Assembly (NCBI GenBank): GCA_904419005.1
Contig: CAJFQI010000022.1
Span: 1 to 37,006, forward strand
Length of the DNA stretch: 37,006 nt
From: Candidatus Avimonas faecium
GTDB taxonomy: Bacteria; Bacillota; Clostridia; Oscillospirales; Acutalibacteraceae
Direction of reading: 5' to 3'
Shown one piece after another: positions 8,231 through 17,038 of this stretch. The notes under the pieces are model-generated. The model was not told where the DNA came from. It saw only the letters and a program-made list of their open reading frames with translations, and did not search any database. Numbering within the stretch: position 1 is the stretch's first letter; the number at the start of each line of letters is the position of its first letter. The position numbers were made by a program, and so were the translations under genes.

Positions 8231-9634
8231 ATGTCCGAAAAATCCCTGTCCGAGCAGCGCAAGGAGGCGCTGTTCTATACCGCCAAGGAAGCGTCCCGCA
8301 CCATGGAGCCGGCGGAGATCGAGGCTGCCGACCAATACTGCGCGGGGTATATCGATTTCCTGAACGCCTCAAAGACCGAGCGGGAGGCGGTCAACTGGGC
8401 TGTAAGGGAAGCCGAGGCCCGGGGCTTCGTCCCCTTTGACCGCCAAAAGCCCCTGAAGGCCGGGGACAAGGTGTATTACAACAACCGCGGCAAGGCCCTG
8501 ATGCTGGCCGTCATCGGCTCCCGCCCCATCACCGACGGCGTGTCGATCGCTGCGGCGCACATCGACTCCCCCCGACTGGATTTGAAGCCCAACCCGCTGT
8601 ACGAGGACAACGACCTGGCGTATTTTGACACCCATTACTACGGCGGCATCAAGAAGTACCAGTGGACGGCGATCCCGCTGGCCCTGCACGGCGTCGTGGC
8701 CAAGAAGGACGGCACCTCCGTCACCGTGCGCATCGGCGAGGATCCGGGCGACCCGGTTTTCTGCGTGACCGACCTGCTGCCCCACCTTGCGGACGAGCAG
8801 ATGAAGCGCCCGGCGCCCCAGATCGTCAAGGGCGAGGACCTCAACATCCTGATCGGCTCCCGCGCGTTCCGGGACGACGAGGGCAGCGAGCTGGTCAAGC
8901 TGAACATTCTCAACATCCTGCATGAGAAGTACGGCATTGTCGAGCAGGATTTCTTCTCCGCCGAGCTTGAGGCCGTCCCCGCTTTCCCGGCCCGGGACGT
9001 GGGCTTTGACCGCAGCCTGATCGGCGCGTACGGCCATGACGACCGGGTGTGCGCCTACCCGGCCCTCACCGCCATTTTCGGCACGGAGAATCCCGCCTAT
9101 ACCGCCGTCACCCTCTTGGCAGACAAGGAGGAGATCGGCTCCGAGGGCGCGACCGGCATGCAGTCGGCGTGGCTGAAATATTTCATTGCCGACATCGCCG
9201 CCGCCTTCGGCGAAGAGGCCCGCCACGTCCTGTCCAGCTCGGTCTGCCTGTCGGCGGACGTCAACGCCGCGTTTGACCCGATTTATCCCGAGGTGTTTGA
9301 AAAGAAGAATGCCGCCATGATTAACCGCGGCGTGGTGCTGACCAAGTACACCGGCTCCCGCGGCAAGTCCGGCACCTCCGACGCATCGGCCGAGCTGATG
9401 GCCCATGTCCGCCGCCTGATGGACGGCGGGGACGTCCTCTGGCAGATCGGCGAGCTGGGCAAGGTGGACGCCGGCGGCGGCGGGACGGTCGCGATGTATA
9501 TCGCCAACCTCAACGTCGATACCGTCGATCTCGGCGTGCCGGTGCTGTCTATGCACGCGCCCTTTGAGATCGTTTCAAAGCTGGATGTCTACATGGCGCA
9601 CAAGGCGTTTACCGCGCTGCTGACAAGGCGGTAA
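8231..9634 (+). CDS. M18 family zinc aminopeptidase
   Basis: A 467-residue cytosolic metallopeptidase of the M18 (aspartyl aminopeptidase) family, which trims N-terminal, often acidic, residues from peptides. Dinuclear-zinc ligands are visible in order: AAHIDSPRLDLKP (His), GHDDRVCAYPAL (Asp), DKEEIGSEG (the Glu pair), SADVNAAFDP (Asp) and SMHAPFEIVSKLD (C-terminal His). It has no signal peptide. The start is certain, because AGGAGGT lies seven bases before ATG 8231. The Clostridia branch of M18 is usually annotated only as aminopeptidase, so the exact residue preference is open. Confidence 0.93.
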   Translation: MSEKSLSEQRKEALFYTAKEASRTMEPAEIEAADQYCAGYIDFLNASKTEREAVNWAVREAEARGFVPFDRQKPLKAGDKVYYNNRGKALMLAVIGSRPITDGVSIAAAHIDSPRLDLKPNPLYEDNDLAYFDTHYYGGIKKYQWTAIPLALHGVVAKKDGTSVTVRIGEDPGDPVFCVTDLLPHLADEQMKRPAPQIVKGEDLNILIGSRAFRDDEGSELVKLNILNILHEKYGIVEQDFFSAELEAVPAFPARDVGFDRSLIGAYGHDDRVCAYPALTAIFGTENPAYTAVTLLADKEEIGSEGATGMQSAWLKYFIADIAAAFGEEARHVLSSSVCLSADVNAAFDPIYPEVFEKKNAAMINRGVVLTKYTGSRGKSGTSDASAELMAHVRRLMDGGDVLWQIGELGKVDAGGGGTVAMYIANLNVDTVDLGVPVLSMHAPFEIVSKLDVYMAHKAFTALLTRR

Positions 9635-9693
9635 GCCGCGCGGAGCGGGGCGTACAGGCAGGACGCGCTGCGGAGAAAGGGGAGACAAACCGC

Positions 9694-10278
9694 ATGATGT
9701 ATTTTACCTTTGTGCAGGCATTGGTCCTCCTTCTGCTTTTCCTGGTTCCGCTCATCCGCCGGATACGGGGCCGGGCCGGCTTGCCTGCGACCGCCGGCCT
9801 GGCGCTGCTGGCCCTCTATACGATCCTTTTGGTGAAAACCGCCTTTTTCCCGCTGGTGTGGGATCCGGCCTTTGGGGAGGCGGGGCCGCCCCGGATCAAC
9901 GGGATCCCCCTGCGCACCATCCTTGATATCGTCCGTCACACCGCGCCGATGACCGCCCTCCGCCAGATTGGGGGGAACCTCCTGCTGCTCGCGCCCCTGG
10001 GGCTTTTGGCGCCGCTTGCCTTCCCCCGGCTGCGGACGGCCGGGCGGAGCTTTGGGCTGGTTTTAGCGGCCGCCGTCGGTATTGAGGCAGTGCAGCTTCT
10101 GCTTTCGCTGCTCACCGGGGTGCCGAACCGGGTGGTGGATATTGACGACGTGCTGCTGAACCTGCTGGGCGGGATGGCCGGCTATCTGGCGTATTTTTGG
10201 TTTTTCCGCAAGCGGCTGGCCCGTTCCTCCGCCGCCGGAGGCGGGAATCCCCCGGACGGCGGTGCGGCGGCAGGATAG
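9694..10278 (+). CDS. VanZ family membrane protein
   Basis: A 194-residue integral membrane protein. It shows about five hydrophobic segments and the VanZ signature: GGNLLLLAPLGLLAPLAFP, GIEAVQLLLSLL and the polar block RVVDIDDVLLNLLGGMAGYL. VanZ from Tn1546 gives low-level teicoplanin resistance by an unclear mechanism, and most chromosomal homologues have no known role. A gap of 59 bases separates it from the aminopeptidase gene, and a strong terminator follows. The start is one of two adjacent ATGs (9694/9697) behind GGGGAG. Confidence 0.85.
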   Translation: MMYFTFVQALVLLLLFLVPLIRRIRGRAGLPATAGLALLALYTILLVKTAFFPLVWDPAFGEAGPPRINGIPLRTILDIVRHTAPMTALRQIGGNLLLLAPLGLLAPLAFPRLRTAGRSFGLVLAAAVGIEAVQLLLSLLTGVPNRVVDIDDVLLNLLGGMAGYLAYFWFFRKRLARSSAAGGGNPPDGGAAAG

Positions 10279-10308
10279 GCCTCCTTTGCTTTACAACAAA
10301 ATTACAAC

Positions 10309-10353
10309 AAAAGCGTCCCTTACCGGTCTTTTAGCCGGGAAGGGGCGCTTTTT
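10309..10353 (+). terminator. Rho-independent terminator after the VanZ gene
   Basis: AAAGCG, a T, CCCTT, an A and CCGG (10310-10326) pair with CCGG, a G, AAGGG, a G and CGCTTT (10335-10351), with one wobble pair and one mismatch, followed by a run of T. It closes the housekeeping block. Confidence 0.88.
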
Positions 10354-10577
10354 CTATAGCGCGCAGCGGGAAGCGCCAGCGTCACCTGCCCGTCCGAGGG
10401 CATTGACCGGACTGGCGGCGTTTTCTTCCCGCCTTGTCTTTGCGGGAAAGAGGATTTCGGAATGGCTGCCGGGGCTTTTGAGGGAGGGCATTTGTGTGCA
10501 TATATTCGGTGTCTGCGGCCCCTCGCTTCAAAATCAACACGGTGGCGGAAAATAAAAGCAAAAGAAAACAAAAGGGA
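10354..10577. other. Gene-free spacer ahead of the sugar operon
   Basis: No supported gene. Short open frames on both strands here cross the terminator or lack SD sites. A TTCCCGC/GCGGGAA inverted repeat lies near 10428-10455; its role, if any, is unknown. The sequence turns A-rich toward the promoter at 10578. Confidence 0.5.
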
Positions 10578-10605
10578 TTGACAGAATAAAACGAAATGAT
10601 ATAAT
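10578..10605 (+). promoter_or_regulatory. Near-consensus sigma-A promoter of the sugar operon
   Basis: A perfect TTGACA (10578-10583), a 16-base spacer and a perfect TATAAT (10600-10605) in A-rich DNA. Such a strong core promoter usually needs a repressor to be controlled, and the DeoR protein encoded in the operon is the obvious candidate. Confidence 0.8.
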
Positions 10606-10626
10606 AGCAAACGAAAGAAAACGATA
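10591..10626 (+). promoter_or_regulatory. Phased ACGAAA direct repeats, candidate DeoR operator
   Basis: ACGAAA occurs at 10591 and 10611 and ACGATA at 10621, so the copies are 20 and 10 bases apart, on one face of the helix. They overlap the spacer and -10 box and run past the transcription start. Several DeoR-family repressors are known to bind short direct repeats with a GAAA core. The link to the DeoR gene at 16213 is inferred. Confidence 0.45.
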
Positions 10627-10639
10627 AGGCGGTGTGGTT

Positions 10640-12559
10640 ATGCCAAACCAAAGAGGGAACAGGGCGGCCCGCGGGGTGGCTCGGCTCACCGGTCTGTCCG
10701 CCCTTCCAGTGCTGGACGACAGCGCCCGGATCGGTTACGAGGGCAGCATTTCCAAGCAGGGGGATAACGCTGACTGGGACTGGGGGTTGTATACCGACGA
10801 ACGCGGCGAATGGGTGCTGATGGAGGTGGACGGCCCCGGCTGCCTGTTCAACTTTACCCAGCATCGATATCCGACCAGCGAGACGCCGGTGTTCCGCTTT
10901 TATTTTGACCATGCGGACGAACCGCAGTTTTCAATTACGCCGGAGGAATTCGGGGCCAAAGCGCCCTTCCTGCGGCCGCTGGCGGATCAATACATCGGGC
11001 CGGAGGAAAACGGGCGCGGCCCGATCCGGGTAGTGCGCAGTTTTGTGCCCATGGAATTTACCACCCACTGTAAAATTACCTCTTCCGTCAAGCTGGAGGG
11101 GGCGGAAAAAGCCAAAGGGCAGGGCGGCTGGGGGCATGTGACCTACCAGCTGTACCCCGATGCCGAGGGACTGCATACGTTTGACCCCGCCGAAAACTGC
11201 AAAATGCCGTCTGCCCGGCCGGTTGGCTCTCCCGCGGTGCAGGGCGGCTTCCGGCTGCGGGGCGGGGAAGCCCGGATGCTCCTTTCGCAGGATGCAGGCG
11301 GGGCGGTCGTCGGCATCCGGGCGGAAACGGCGGGCTTTTCGCCCGAATTGCTCCGTGACCTTTGGATCCGGATTTCCTTTGACGGATACCCGTCTCCCTT
11401 TGTAGAAGCGCCCTTCGGCACCTTCTTTGGCTGCGAGTACGGCCGGACGCCGGCGGCCATCCGCACGGCGCTGCTCACCTGCGATTTTTCTGGCGGATCG
11501 GGTGAAGGGGCGGTGTTTGAAAACCGTTTCCCCATGCCGTATTTCCGCTCGGTGCGCATAGAATTGGAAAACCGCGGGGAAGGCGCCGTGGATTTTGCCA
11601 ATGCGGCCGTGTATACGAACGGTTCTCTCCGCTGTGCCCCGTCGGTATGCGGCTATTTCACGGCTTCGCCCTATTATCCGCCGACGCCCAACCAGCCGGG
11701 AGAAAACAGCGTGATCGCCGACCTTGCCGGCAGCGGGCACATGGTGTACGGGGTGCTGAGCGGGCATGGCATCACGGACGGCTGCGGCTGCGAGGGGGAT
11801 GTGCGCGTCTTTATTGACGACGGCAGCTCGCCGGTCGTCGAAAGCGACGGCAGCGAAAGCTGGGCCTCCTACGGGTGGGGGTTTGTCACTCCCCCGCAGT
11901 GCAATCCTTTCAGCGCCTACAACGGCGCGCCGGGCGTAAACAGCGACTGGTCGGAGCTCCGCCTGACCTTTACGGACAGCTATCCCTTCCGCCGCCGTCT
12001 TCGCTTTGAACTGGAGCATGGGGAGCAGAACAACGGGGGCGGCTGCCATTCCGGGCAGGTGTTTGCCTATATGCGGCCGGAGCACCGCCCGGCCATGGAC
12101 CTTTGCGGGGAATTTGGCCCCGGGGGGCCGGGCTACCGCACCGACGGCCGGGTGGAGGAAATCCGCGACCGGTTTGAAAACGGCGTCCACACCCATTACG
12201 AGACGTTCCGGTGCGTGCAGGGGATGACCGCCTCGGTCCTGTCGGTTCCGTTTCCCCCGGACAGCCGGGGGCTGCTGCTGCAACGGGTGTCCCGGCAGGA
12301 CCAGGGGCCGATGGAGGCCTCGCTGTCGGTTGACGGCGAGGAAATCCCGCAGCACTGGCTGTATGCGGACGGCAATCCCTATTACCGGCTGCTTGAGGAC
12401 GCTTTTCTCATCCCGGAACGCTTTGTCCGGGGGAAGCGGCGGGCGGAAATCCGCATCCGGCCGCTTACCGCAGGCTGGAATGAATGCCGGTACCGGGTGT
12501 ATGCCCTGGCCGGCGGCATGGACAGCTGTGGGCAGAAAGAAACGGAGGAATACAGATGA
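10640..12559 (+). CDS. GH172 (DUF2961) family glycoside hydrolase
   Basis: A cytoplasmic protein of 639 residues. Two DUF2961-type blocks are seen: an N-terminal one with MEVDGPGCLFNFTQHRY and VFRFYFDHADEPQFSI, and a later one with RISFDGYPSPFVEAPFGTFFG, which matches the PSVEVPLGDFFG block of the family. Known GH172 enzymes act on alpha-D-fructofuranosides (difructose dianhydride I) or D-arabinofuranosides (D-arabinan), so a furanoside substrate is likely; that is family knowledge, not shown here. It has no signal peptide, so its substrate must be imported. ATG 10640 has AAGGCGG seven bases upstream; GTG 10634 is too close to that site. It is the first gene of the operon and its stop overlaps the next start (ATGA). 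Confidence 0.82.
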   Translation: MPNQRGNRAARGVARLTGLSALPVLDDSARIGYEGSISKQGDNADWDWGLYTDERGEWVLMEVDGPGCLFNFTQHRYPTSETPVFRFYFDHADEPQFSITPEEFGAKAPFLRPLADQYIGPEENGRGPIRVVRSFVPMEFTTHCKITSSVKLEGAEKAKGQGGWGHVTYQLYPDAEGLHTFDPAENCKMPSARPVGSPAVQGGFRLRGGEARMLLSQDAGGAVVGIRAETAGFSPELLRDLWIRISFDGYPSPFVEAPFGTFFGCEYGRTPAAIRTALLTCDFSGGSGEGAVFENRFPMPYFRSVRIELENRGEGAVDFANAAVYTNGSLRCAPSVCGYFTASPYYPPTPNQPGENSVIADLAGSGHMVYGVLSGHGITDGCGCEGDVRVFIDDGSSPVVESDGSESWASYGWGFVTPPQCNPFSAYNGAPGVNSDWSELRLTFTDSYPFRRRLRFELEHGEQNNGGGCHSGQVFAYMRPEHRPAMDLCGEFGPGGPGYRTDGRVEEIRDRFENGVHTHYETFRCVQGMTASVLSVPFPPDSRGLLLQRVSRQDQGPMEASLSVDGEEIPQHWLYADGNPYYRLLEDAFLIPERFVRGKRRAEIRIRPLTAGWNECRYRVYALAGGMDSCGQKETEEYR

Positions 12560-13593
12560 AATCAGGAAAACTGTCGGTGGCCCTGATCGGCGCCGGCCGG
12601 GCCGGCATGATCCATGCGCGCAATTTCCGTACCGGCGTGCCGGATGCCCGGCTCACCGCCGTGGCCGACCCCGCGGCGGGGGTGGCGGAGGCCGCCGGCA
12701 AGGAGCTGGAAATCGACCGCTGTGTCGCCGATTACCACGAGCTGCTAGAGGATGCGTCAATTGACGCGGTGATTATCGTCACCCCCACCAAATACCATTG
12801 CGAGATCGCCGTGGCCGCCGCCAAAGCGGGGAAGCACATCCTATGCGAAAAGCCGATGGCGATGACGGTTGAGGAATGCAATGAAATGGACCGCGCCGCG
12901 CGGGAAAACGGCGTCAAGCTGCAGCTGGCGTTTATGCGCCGCTTTGACGCTTCCTTTGTCAAGGCCAAGCGCCTGATTGAGGAAGGCGCGATCGGGGATG
13001 TGGTGATGGTCCGTTCCAATACCCGCGGACCGAGCACCCCCCAGCCGTGGATGTACGATATCCGCAAGAGCAACGGCCCCCTGGCGGAGGTCAACAGCCA
13101 CGATATTGATACCCTGCGCTGGTTTACCGGCAGTGACTTTGTCTCGCTTTATGCGATCGGCGGAAACTACCGCTGCCCGGACGCCAAAAAGGAGTTCCCG
13201 GATTTTTATGACAATGTGGTTCTCAACGGCTCGTTTGCCAACGGCTGCCAAGGGCTTATTGACGGCGCGCAGGGCGTGCAGTACGGCTACGACGCCCGGG
13301 CCGAGATCCTCGGCACCAAGGGCTGTATCTATCTCGGCCAAACCCGAGAGGATTCCGTGACCCTGTGCTCCTCCGACAAGACCCGCTCGCAGGAATATAT
13401 GAACAGCTGGAGATATCTTTTCCGCGACGCTTATCTTGAAGAGGATAAGGCGTTTGCCCGTACGGTGCTTGAGGGCAGCGACCCGCCGGTGACCGCCTAC
13501 GACGGCAAGATGGCGGTACTCACGGTGAACGCGGGAAACCTGTCCATCCGCGAAAAACGGATCGTCCATATTGACGGCGACCGTCTGATATAA
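12556..13593 (+). CDS. Gfo/Idh/MocA family oxidoreductase
   Basis: An NAD(P)-dependent sugar or inositol dehydrogenase family protein of 345 residues. The Rossmann loop is IGAGRAG (11-17), the family Glu-Lys-Pro is at 98-100 (CEKPMAM), and the catalytic-site region EVNSHDIDTLRWF (179-191) contains His182 and Asp185, typical of the inositol 2-dehydrogenase-like branch. It probably oxidises or reduces a secondary hydroxyl of a sugar or cyclitol; the substrate cannot be read from sequence. ATG 12556 overlaps the GH172 stop (ATGA) and has CGGAGGA upstream, so the two genes are translationally coupled. A longer frame starting at 12484 is rejected. Confidence 0.9.
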   Translation: MKSGKLSVALIGAGRAGMIHARNFRTGVPDARLTAVADPAAGVAEAAGKELEIDRCVADYHELLEDASIDAVIIVTPTKYHCEIAVAAAKAGKHILCEKPMAMTVEECNEMDRAARENGVKLQLAFMRRFDASFVKAKRLIEEGAIGDVVMVRSNTRGPSTPQPWMYDIRKSNGPLAEVNSHDIDTLRWFTGSDFVSLYAIGGNYRCPDAKKEFPDFYDNVVLNGSFANGCQGLIDGAQGVQYGYDARAEILGTKGCIYLGQTREDSVTLCSSDKTRSQEYMNSWRYLFRDAYLEEDKAFARTVLEGSDPPVTAYDGKMAVLTVNAGNLSIREKRIVHIDGDRLI

Positions 13594-13614
13594 TACAGTA
13601 AGGGGGAACCGGCT

Positions 13615-14655
13615 ATGCTGGCAGCAAAAATGTACGGGGCGGAGGATGTCCGCCTGGAGGAGATCCCCGTTCCCGAAATCGGCGCGCAGGAAATCCTGCT
13701 GAAGGTCCGGGCGGCCGCTATCTGCGGAACCGACGTGCGGATGTTTGTCAACGGGGCCAACGGGATAGACGGGCAGCATCCGCGCATCCTGGGCCACGAG
13801 GTCGCCGGGGTGATTGAGAAGGCCGGCGCCGGCGTGTCCGGCTACCAGGCCGGCCAGCGGGTAGCGGTGGCGCCGAATATGGGATGCGGCGTCTGCGACA
13901 GCTGTGTGCGCGGCGACGGCCATCTCTGCCCGGAATACAAGGCGCTCGGCATCAACCTTGACGGCGGCTTTGCCGAATATTGCGTAATCCCCGAAGCGGC
14001 GGTGCGGGGCGGGAACGTTGCTGTGCTGGACGATGCGGTATCCTTTGAGGAGGCGGCGGTCAACGAGCCGCTGTCCTGCGTATGCAATGGCTTTGAGCGG
14101 GCGGATATCCGGCCGGGCGACTCCGTCCTGGTGTTCGGCGCCGGGCCGATTGGCATGATGCATGCGGCGCTGGCCCGCATGGCCGGCGCCGGGCGGGTAT
14201 TTGTCAGCGATGTGCTTGCGCCCCGCCTGGAGGCGGTCAAGGCGCTGTATCCGGATGTCGTGACCCTGCAGGACCATGTAGGGGAGGAGATCGCCCGGCA
14301 GACCGGCGGGCGGGGCTGCGATGTGGTCATTACCGCCTGCCCGGTCCCCGCGGTGCAGGTGCAGGCGCTGGAGCTGGCGGCGGTGAACGGCCGGGTGATT
14401 TTCTTCGGCGGCGTGCCGGCCGGCCGCGAGCCGGTGCCGCTTGACACCAACCTTATCCACTATAAGCAGCTCATCGTCTCCGGCACCACGCGGGCCAGTC
14501 TGGCGCAGTACCGGAAAACTCTGGGGTATATTACGGCGGGCGTCCTGTCGGTCAAGCCCCTCATCACGGCGCGGCTGCCGCTGTCCGAGATCCGCCGGGG
14601 GCTGGAAATGGCGCGCCGGGGCGAAGGGCTGAAAACCGTAATTACTATGCCGTAA
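13615..14655 (+). CDS. Zinc-dependent MDR alcohol/polyol dehydrogenase
   Basis: A 346-residue medium-chain dehydrogenase of the sorbitol/threonine dehydrogenase type. Catalytic zinc ligands are Cys37 (CGTD), His61-Glu62 (GHE) and Glu151 (NEPLSC). The structural zinc site is complete (C91, C94, C97, C105). The Rossmann motif is VFGAGPIG (173-180). It interconverts a polyol or sugar hydroxyl and a ketone with NAD(P). It lies 21 bases behind the Gfo/Idh gene and ahead of the kinase gene, a setting typical of sugar or sugar-alcohol catabolism. Together the two dehydrogenases could move a hydroxyl/keto group between positions of one sugar; this is inference. Confidence 0.92.
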   Translation: MLAAKMYGAEDVRLEEIPVPEIGAQEILLKVRAAAICGTDVRMFVNGANGIDGQHPRILGHEVAGVIEKAGAGVSGYQAGQRVAVAPNMGCGVCDSCVRGDGHLCPEYKALGINLDGGFAEYCVIPEAAVRGGNVAVLDDAVSFEEAAVNEPLSCVCNGFERADIRPGDSVLVFGAGPIGMMHAALARMAGAGRVFVSDVLAPRLEAVKALYPDVVTLQDHVGEEIARQTGGRGCDVVITACPVPAVQVQALELAAVNGRVIFFGGVPAGREPVPLDTNLIHYKQLIVSGTTRASLAQYRKTLGYITAGVLSVKPLITARLPLSEIRRGLEMARRGEGLKTVITMP

Positions 14656-14662
14656 GGCAAGG

Positions 14663-14679
14663 CCCGGCGCTGCGCCGGG
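14663..14679 (+). repeat. Intercistronic GC hairpin
   Basis: A 7-bp stem (CCCGGCG/CGCCGGG) with a 3-base loop, immediately ahead of the kinase SD. There is no T-run, so it is unlikely to be a terminator; mRNA stability or processing is possible. Confidence 0.55.
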
Positions 14680-14697
14680 AAAGGAAGGGGGAACGGC

Positions 14698-16194
14698 ATG
14701 CGTCAGCCGCTGTTTATCGGGATTGACATCGGCACGCAGGGCACCAAGGCGGTGCTGTGCGGCCGGGAGGGCCAGGTTTTGGCCGATGCGTTTGAGGCGT
14801 CCCGGCTGATCCGTCCGGGGGACGGCAGCGTATATGAGGAGCCGGACCGTATATTTTCCTCGGTGCTTCATACAATCGGCGCGGTGGCCGGCCGGGCGGA
14901 CGAGGCCGGGGGAACGGTGGCCGCTATCGGGATGGATTCCCAGATGGCGGGGATCCTCGGCGTCGGGCCGGATTTTGAGGCGGTCACGCCGCTGGACTCC
15001 TGGCTTGATACCCGCTGTGCGCCCTATACGGCTCTCCTCCGCCGGGAGGCGGAGGAGGAAACCATCCTCTCCAGCGGCGGGCCGGTCATCCATGCGCACG
15101 CCTCGAAAATCCTCTGGTGGAAGGGCGAGCGTCCTGATACATACGCCCGCATCGCCAAATTCGTTATGCCCAACGGCTATGTCGCCGGGAAGCTGTGCGG
15201 CCTCCGGGCGGACGCCGCGTTTATGGATTATACCTTCCTGCATTTCAACAGCTTTTCCGATAACGCCGGCCGGCGGTTTAACGAGGAGATGCTGCGCCGT
15301 TTCGGCGTCGCGCCGGAGAAGCTGCCCCGCGTTGTCTCCCCGCAGGAGGTGGTCGGCACGGTGCGGGACGACTATGCCGACGCCTGCGGCCTGCCGCGGG
15401 GGGTGAAGGTGGTCGCGGGCTGCGGCGACACCGCGGCCTCCAGCTTGGGGGCGGGGATTACCCGGGCGGGCTTGGCTTACGATGTCGCCGGCACCGCCTC
15501 GGTTTTCGCCTGCGGGACCGACCGCTTTGCGCCGGATGCCCGGCACAAGACCATCCTGTTTGCCCGCAGCGTGATTGACGGGCTGTACATCCCCCTTGCG
15601 TATATCAGCGGGGGCGGCATCTGCCTGGAATGGTTTTCTCAGCTTTGCGGGAAAAGCCTGCGGGAGCTGGACGCGCTGGCCGAGCAGGAGGAGCCGGGCT
15701 GCGGCGGCATCACGTTTATCCCCCATTTTTCCGGGCGCACCTGCCCGCTGGACAACGACGTCAGCGGCGCGTTCCTCGGCCTGCGCGGGTCGCCGTCTCC
15801 CGGCCTGCTGTACCGCAGCATTTTGGAGGCCATCGCCTACGAATACAAAAGCTACCTTGCCATCCTACAGGAAAACGGCTGTATCGCGCGTCCGGAAAGG
15901 ATCCGCGGCGCCGGCGGGGGTGCCAAGAGCGCGGTATTTGCCCAGATCAAGGCGGATGTGCTCGGCGTGGACTATCAAGCCCTCAAAAACGCCGACACTG
16001 CGCCGCTGGCCTGCGCGCTGGTCGCCGCGTGCGGCTGCGGGTATGCCGACCGGCCGCTGGCGGAGCTCTGCGCTGCGCTCCCTGAGGAGAGGGCGCTTAC
16101 CCGGGCGGACGGGGCCAAGGCGGCGGCGTATGCGCAGGGGGCGGAGCGCTACCGGCAGCGGCTGGGCCGGGTCGGTGCGCTCTGCCGGGACTAA
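14698..16194 (+). CDS. FGGY-family carbohydrate kinase (xylulokinase-like)
   Basis: A 498-residue sugar kinase with both FGGY halves. The first phosphate loop IGIDIGTQGTKAVL is at 7-20; GMDSQMAGILG corresponds to the xylulokinase sugar-binding block; GCGDTAASSLGAG carries the catalytic Asp; SGGGICLEWF and GAGGGAKSAVFAQIKADVLG are the C-terminal adenosine-binding blocks. The family phosphorylates ketoses such as xylulose, ribulose or fuculose at the terminal hydroxyl. The PLDSWLDTRC stretch differs from classical XylB, so a non-xylulose substrate is possible. In this operon it would act after the isomerase and epimerase, trapping a ketose as its phosphate for the aldolase or the pentose phosphate pathway. 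Confidence 0.9.
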   Translation: MRQPLFIGIDIGTQGTKAVLCGREGQVLADAFEASRLIRPGDGSVYEEPDRIFSSVLHTIGAVAGRADEAGGTVAAIGMDSQMAGILGVGPDFEAVTPLDSWLDTRCAPYTALLRREAEEETILSSGGPVIHAHASKILWWKGERPDTYARIAKFVMPNGYVAGKLCGLRADAAFMDYTFLHFNSFSDNAGRRFNEEMLRRFGVAPEKLPRVVSPQEVVGTVRDDYADACGLPRGVKVVAGCGDTAASSLGAGITRAGLAYDVAGTASVFACGTDRFAPDARHKTILFARSVIDGLYIPLAYISGGGICLEWFSQLCGKSLRELDALAEQEEPGCGGITFIPHFSGRTCPLDNDVSGAFLGLRGSPSPGLLYRSILEAIAYEYKSYLAILQENGCIARPERIRGAGGGAKSAVFAQIKADVLGVDYQALKNADTAPLACALVAACGCGYADRPLAELCAALPEERALTRADGAKAAAYAQGAERYRQRLGRVGALCRD

Positions 16195-16212
16195 AGGAAA
16201 GGAGAGAGACCC

Positions 16213-16989
16213 ATGGCGGCGGAACCGATGTTTGCGGAGGAACGGCAGAACCGGATCCTCCAGCTGCTGCGCAGGCAGAAGAAGCTGCTGGTAAGCGAGC
16301 TGTGCGATATGTTTGGGGTTTCCCCGGCCACGATCCGCAACGACCTCAACGATCTGGAGAGGCAGGGCTTGCTCCGGCGCACCCATGGCGGGGCGATCGC
16401 CGGGACCAAAATCAATTTTGAGCCCACCTCGGTAGAAAAGGATGTGGCCAACCGGGAGCAGAAAATGGCGATCGGCCAGGCCGCGGCGGAGCTGGTGGAG
16501 GAAGGGGACACCATCGCGGTGGATACCGGTACCACCACCTATTATTTGGCCCAGGCGCTGGCCGGAAAAAACAGGCTGACCGTCGTTACCCCCGACCTGG
16601 TCATCGCCCGGACGCTTGAGGATTACGCGGGCGTGTCGGTGATCCTGGCCGGGGGGCAGGTGCGCAAGGGCTTTTCCTGCACGGTGGGGGCGATCACCAA
16701 CGGCGTGCTCCAGTCGTTGGCGGTAGACAAGGTGTTTTTGGCGACCAATTCGGTCAGTGCCGCCGGGGAGCTTTGCACGCCGGATATTGAGCAGGCCGAA
16801 GTCAAAAAGAACCTGCGAAGGATGGGCAATCAGGTTATCCTGCTCTGCGACAGCTCCAAATTCGGGACGCAGAGCTTTGCCAAATTCGGCGAACTCCAGG
16901 ATCTGGATATGGTCATCACCGACCGGCGGGCCGACCCGGAGACGCTGCGGCGGCTGCGTGCCATGGAAATCGCGGTGGAAGCGGTTTGA
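16213..16989 (+). CDS. DeoR/GlpR family transcriptional regulator
   Basis: A 258-residue sugar-phosphate-responsive repressor. The N-terminal winged helix (about 6-60) has RQNRILQLLRRQKKLLVSELCDMFGVSPATIRNDLNDLE, with the DeoR signature RRTHGGAI just after. The C-terminal DeoRC domain shows DTGTTTYYLAQAL, VVTPDLVIA, LAGGQVRKG and LCDSSKFG, which form the phosphosugar site in this family. It lies inside the operon between the kinase and the epimerase genes, and probably controls the promoter at 10578 through the phased ACGAAA repeats, released by a pathway sugar phosphate. That assignment is inferred from context. Confidence 0.93.
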   Translation: MAAEPMFAEERQNRILQLLRRQKKLLVSELCDMFGVSPATIRNDLNDLERQGLLRRTHGGAIAGTKINFEPTSVEKDVANREQKMAIGQAAAELVEEGDTIAVDTGTTTYYLAQALAGKNRLTVVTPDLVIARTLEDYAGVSVILAGGQVRKGFSCTVGAITNGVLQSLAVDKVFLATNSVSAAGELCTPDIEQAEVKKNLRRMGNQVILLCDSSKFGTQSFAKFGELQDLDMVITDRRADPETLRRLRAMEIAVEAV

Positions 16990-16998
16990 CGGGAAACG

Positions 16999-17016
16999 CG
17001 CCGGCGGAATCCGGCG
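16999..17016 (+). repeat. Intercistronic GC hairpin
   Basis: A 6-bp stem (CGCCGG/CCGGCG) with a 6-base loop, between the DeoR and epimerase genes and ahead of the SD. It resembles the hairpins at 14663 and 20177. Confidence 0.45.
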
Positions 17017-17038
17017 GCATAGAAAGGATGGAGAACAG

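Noticed and set aside
10262-10555. A 97-codon plus-strand frame after the VanZ gene
   Set aside because: It runs through the strong terminator at 10309-10353, has no SD and no recognisable domain.
12841-15726. A 961-codon open frame on the minus strand opposite the Gfo/Idh, MDR and kinase genes
   Set aside because: It is a by-product of GC-rich codons on the coding strand: low-complexity Arg/Gly/His/Pro-rich translation, no SD, and three well-recognised enzymes lie opposite.
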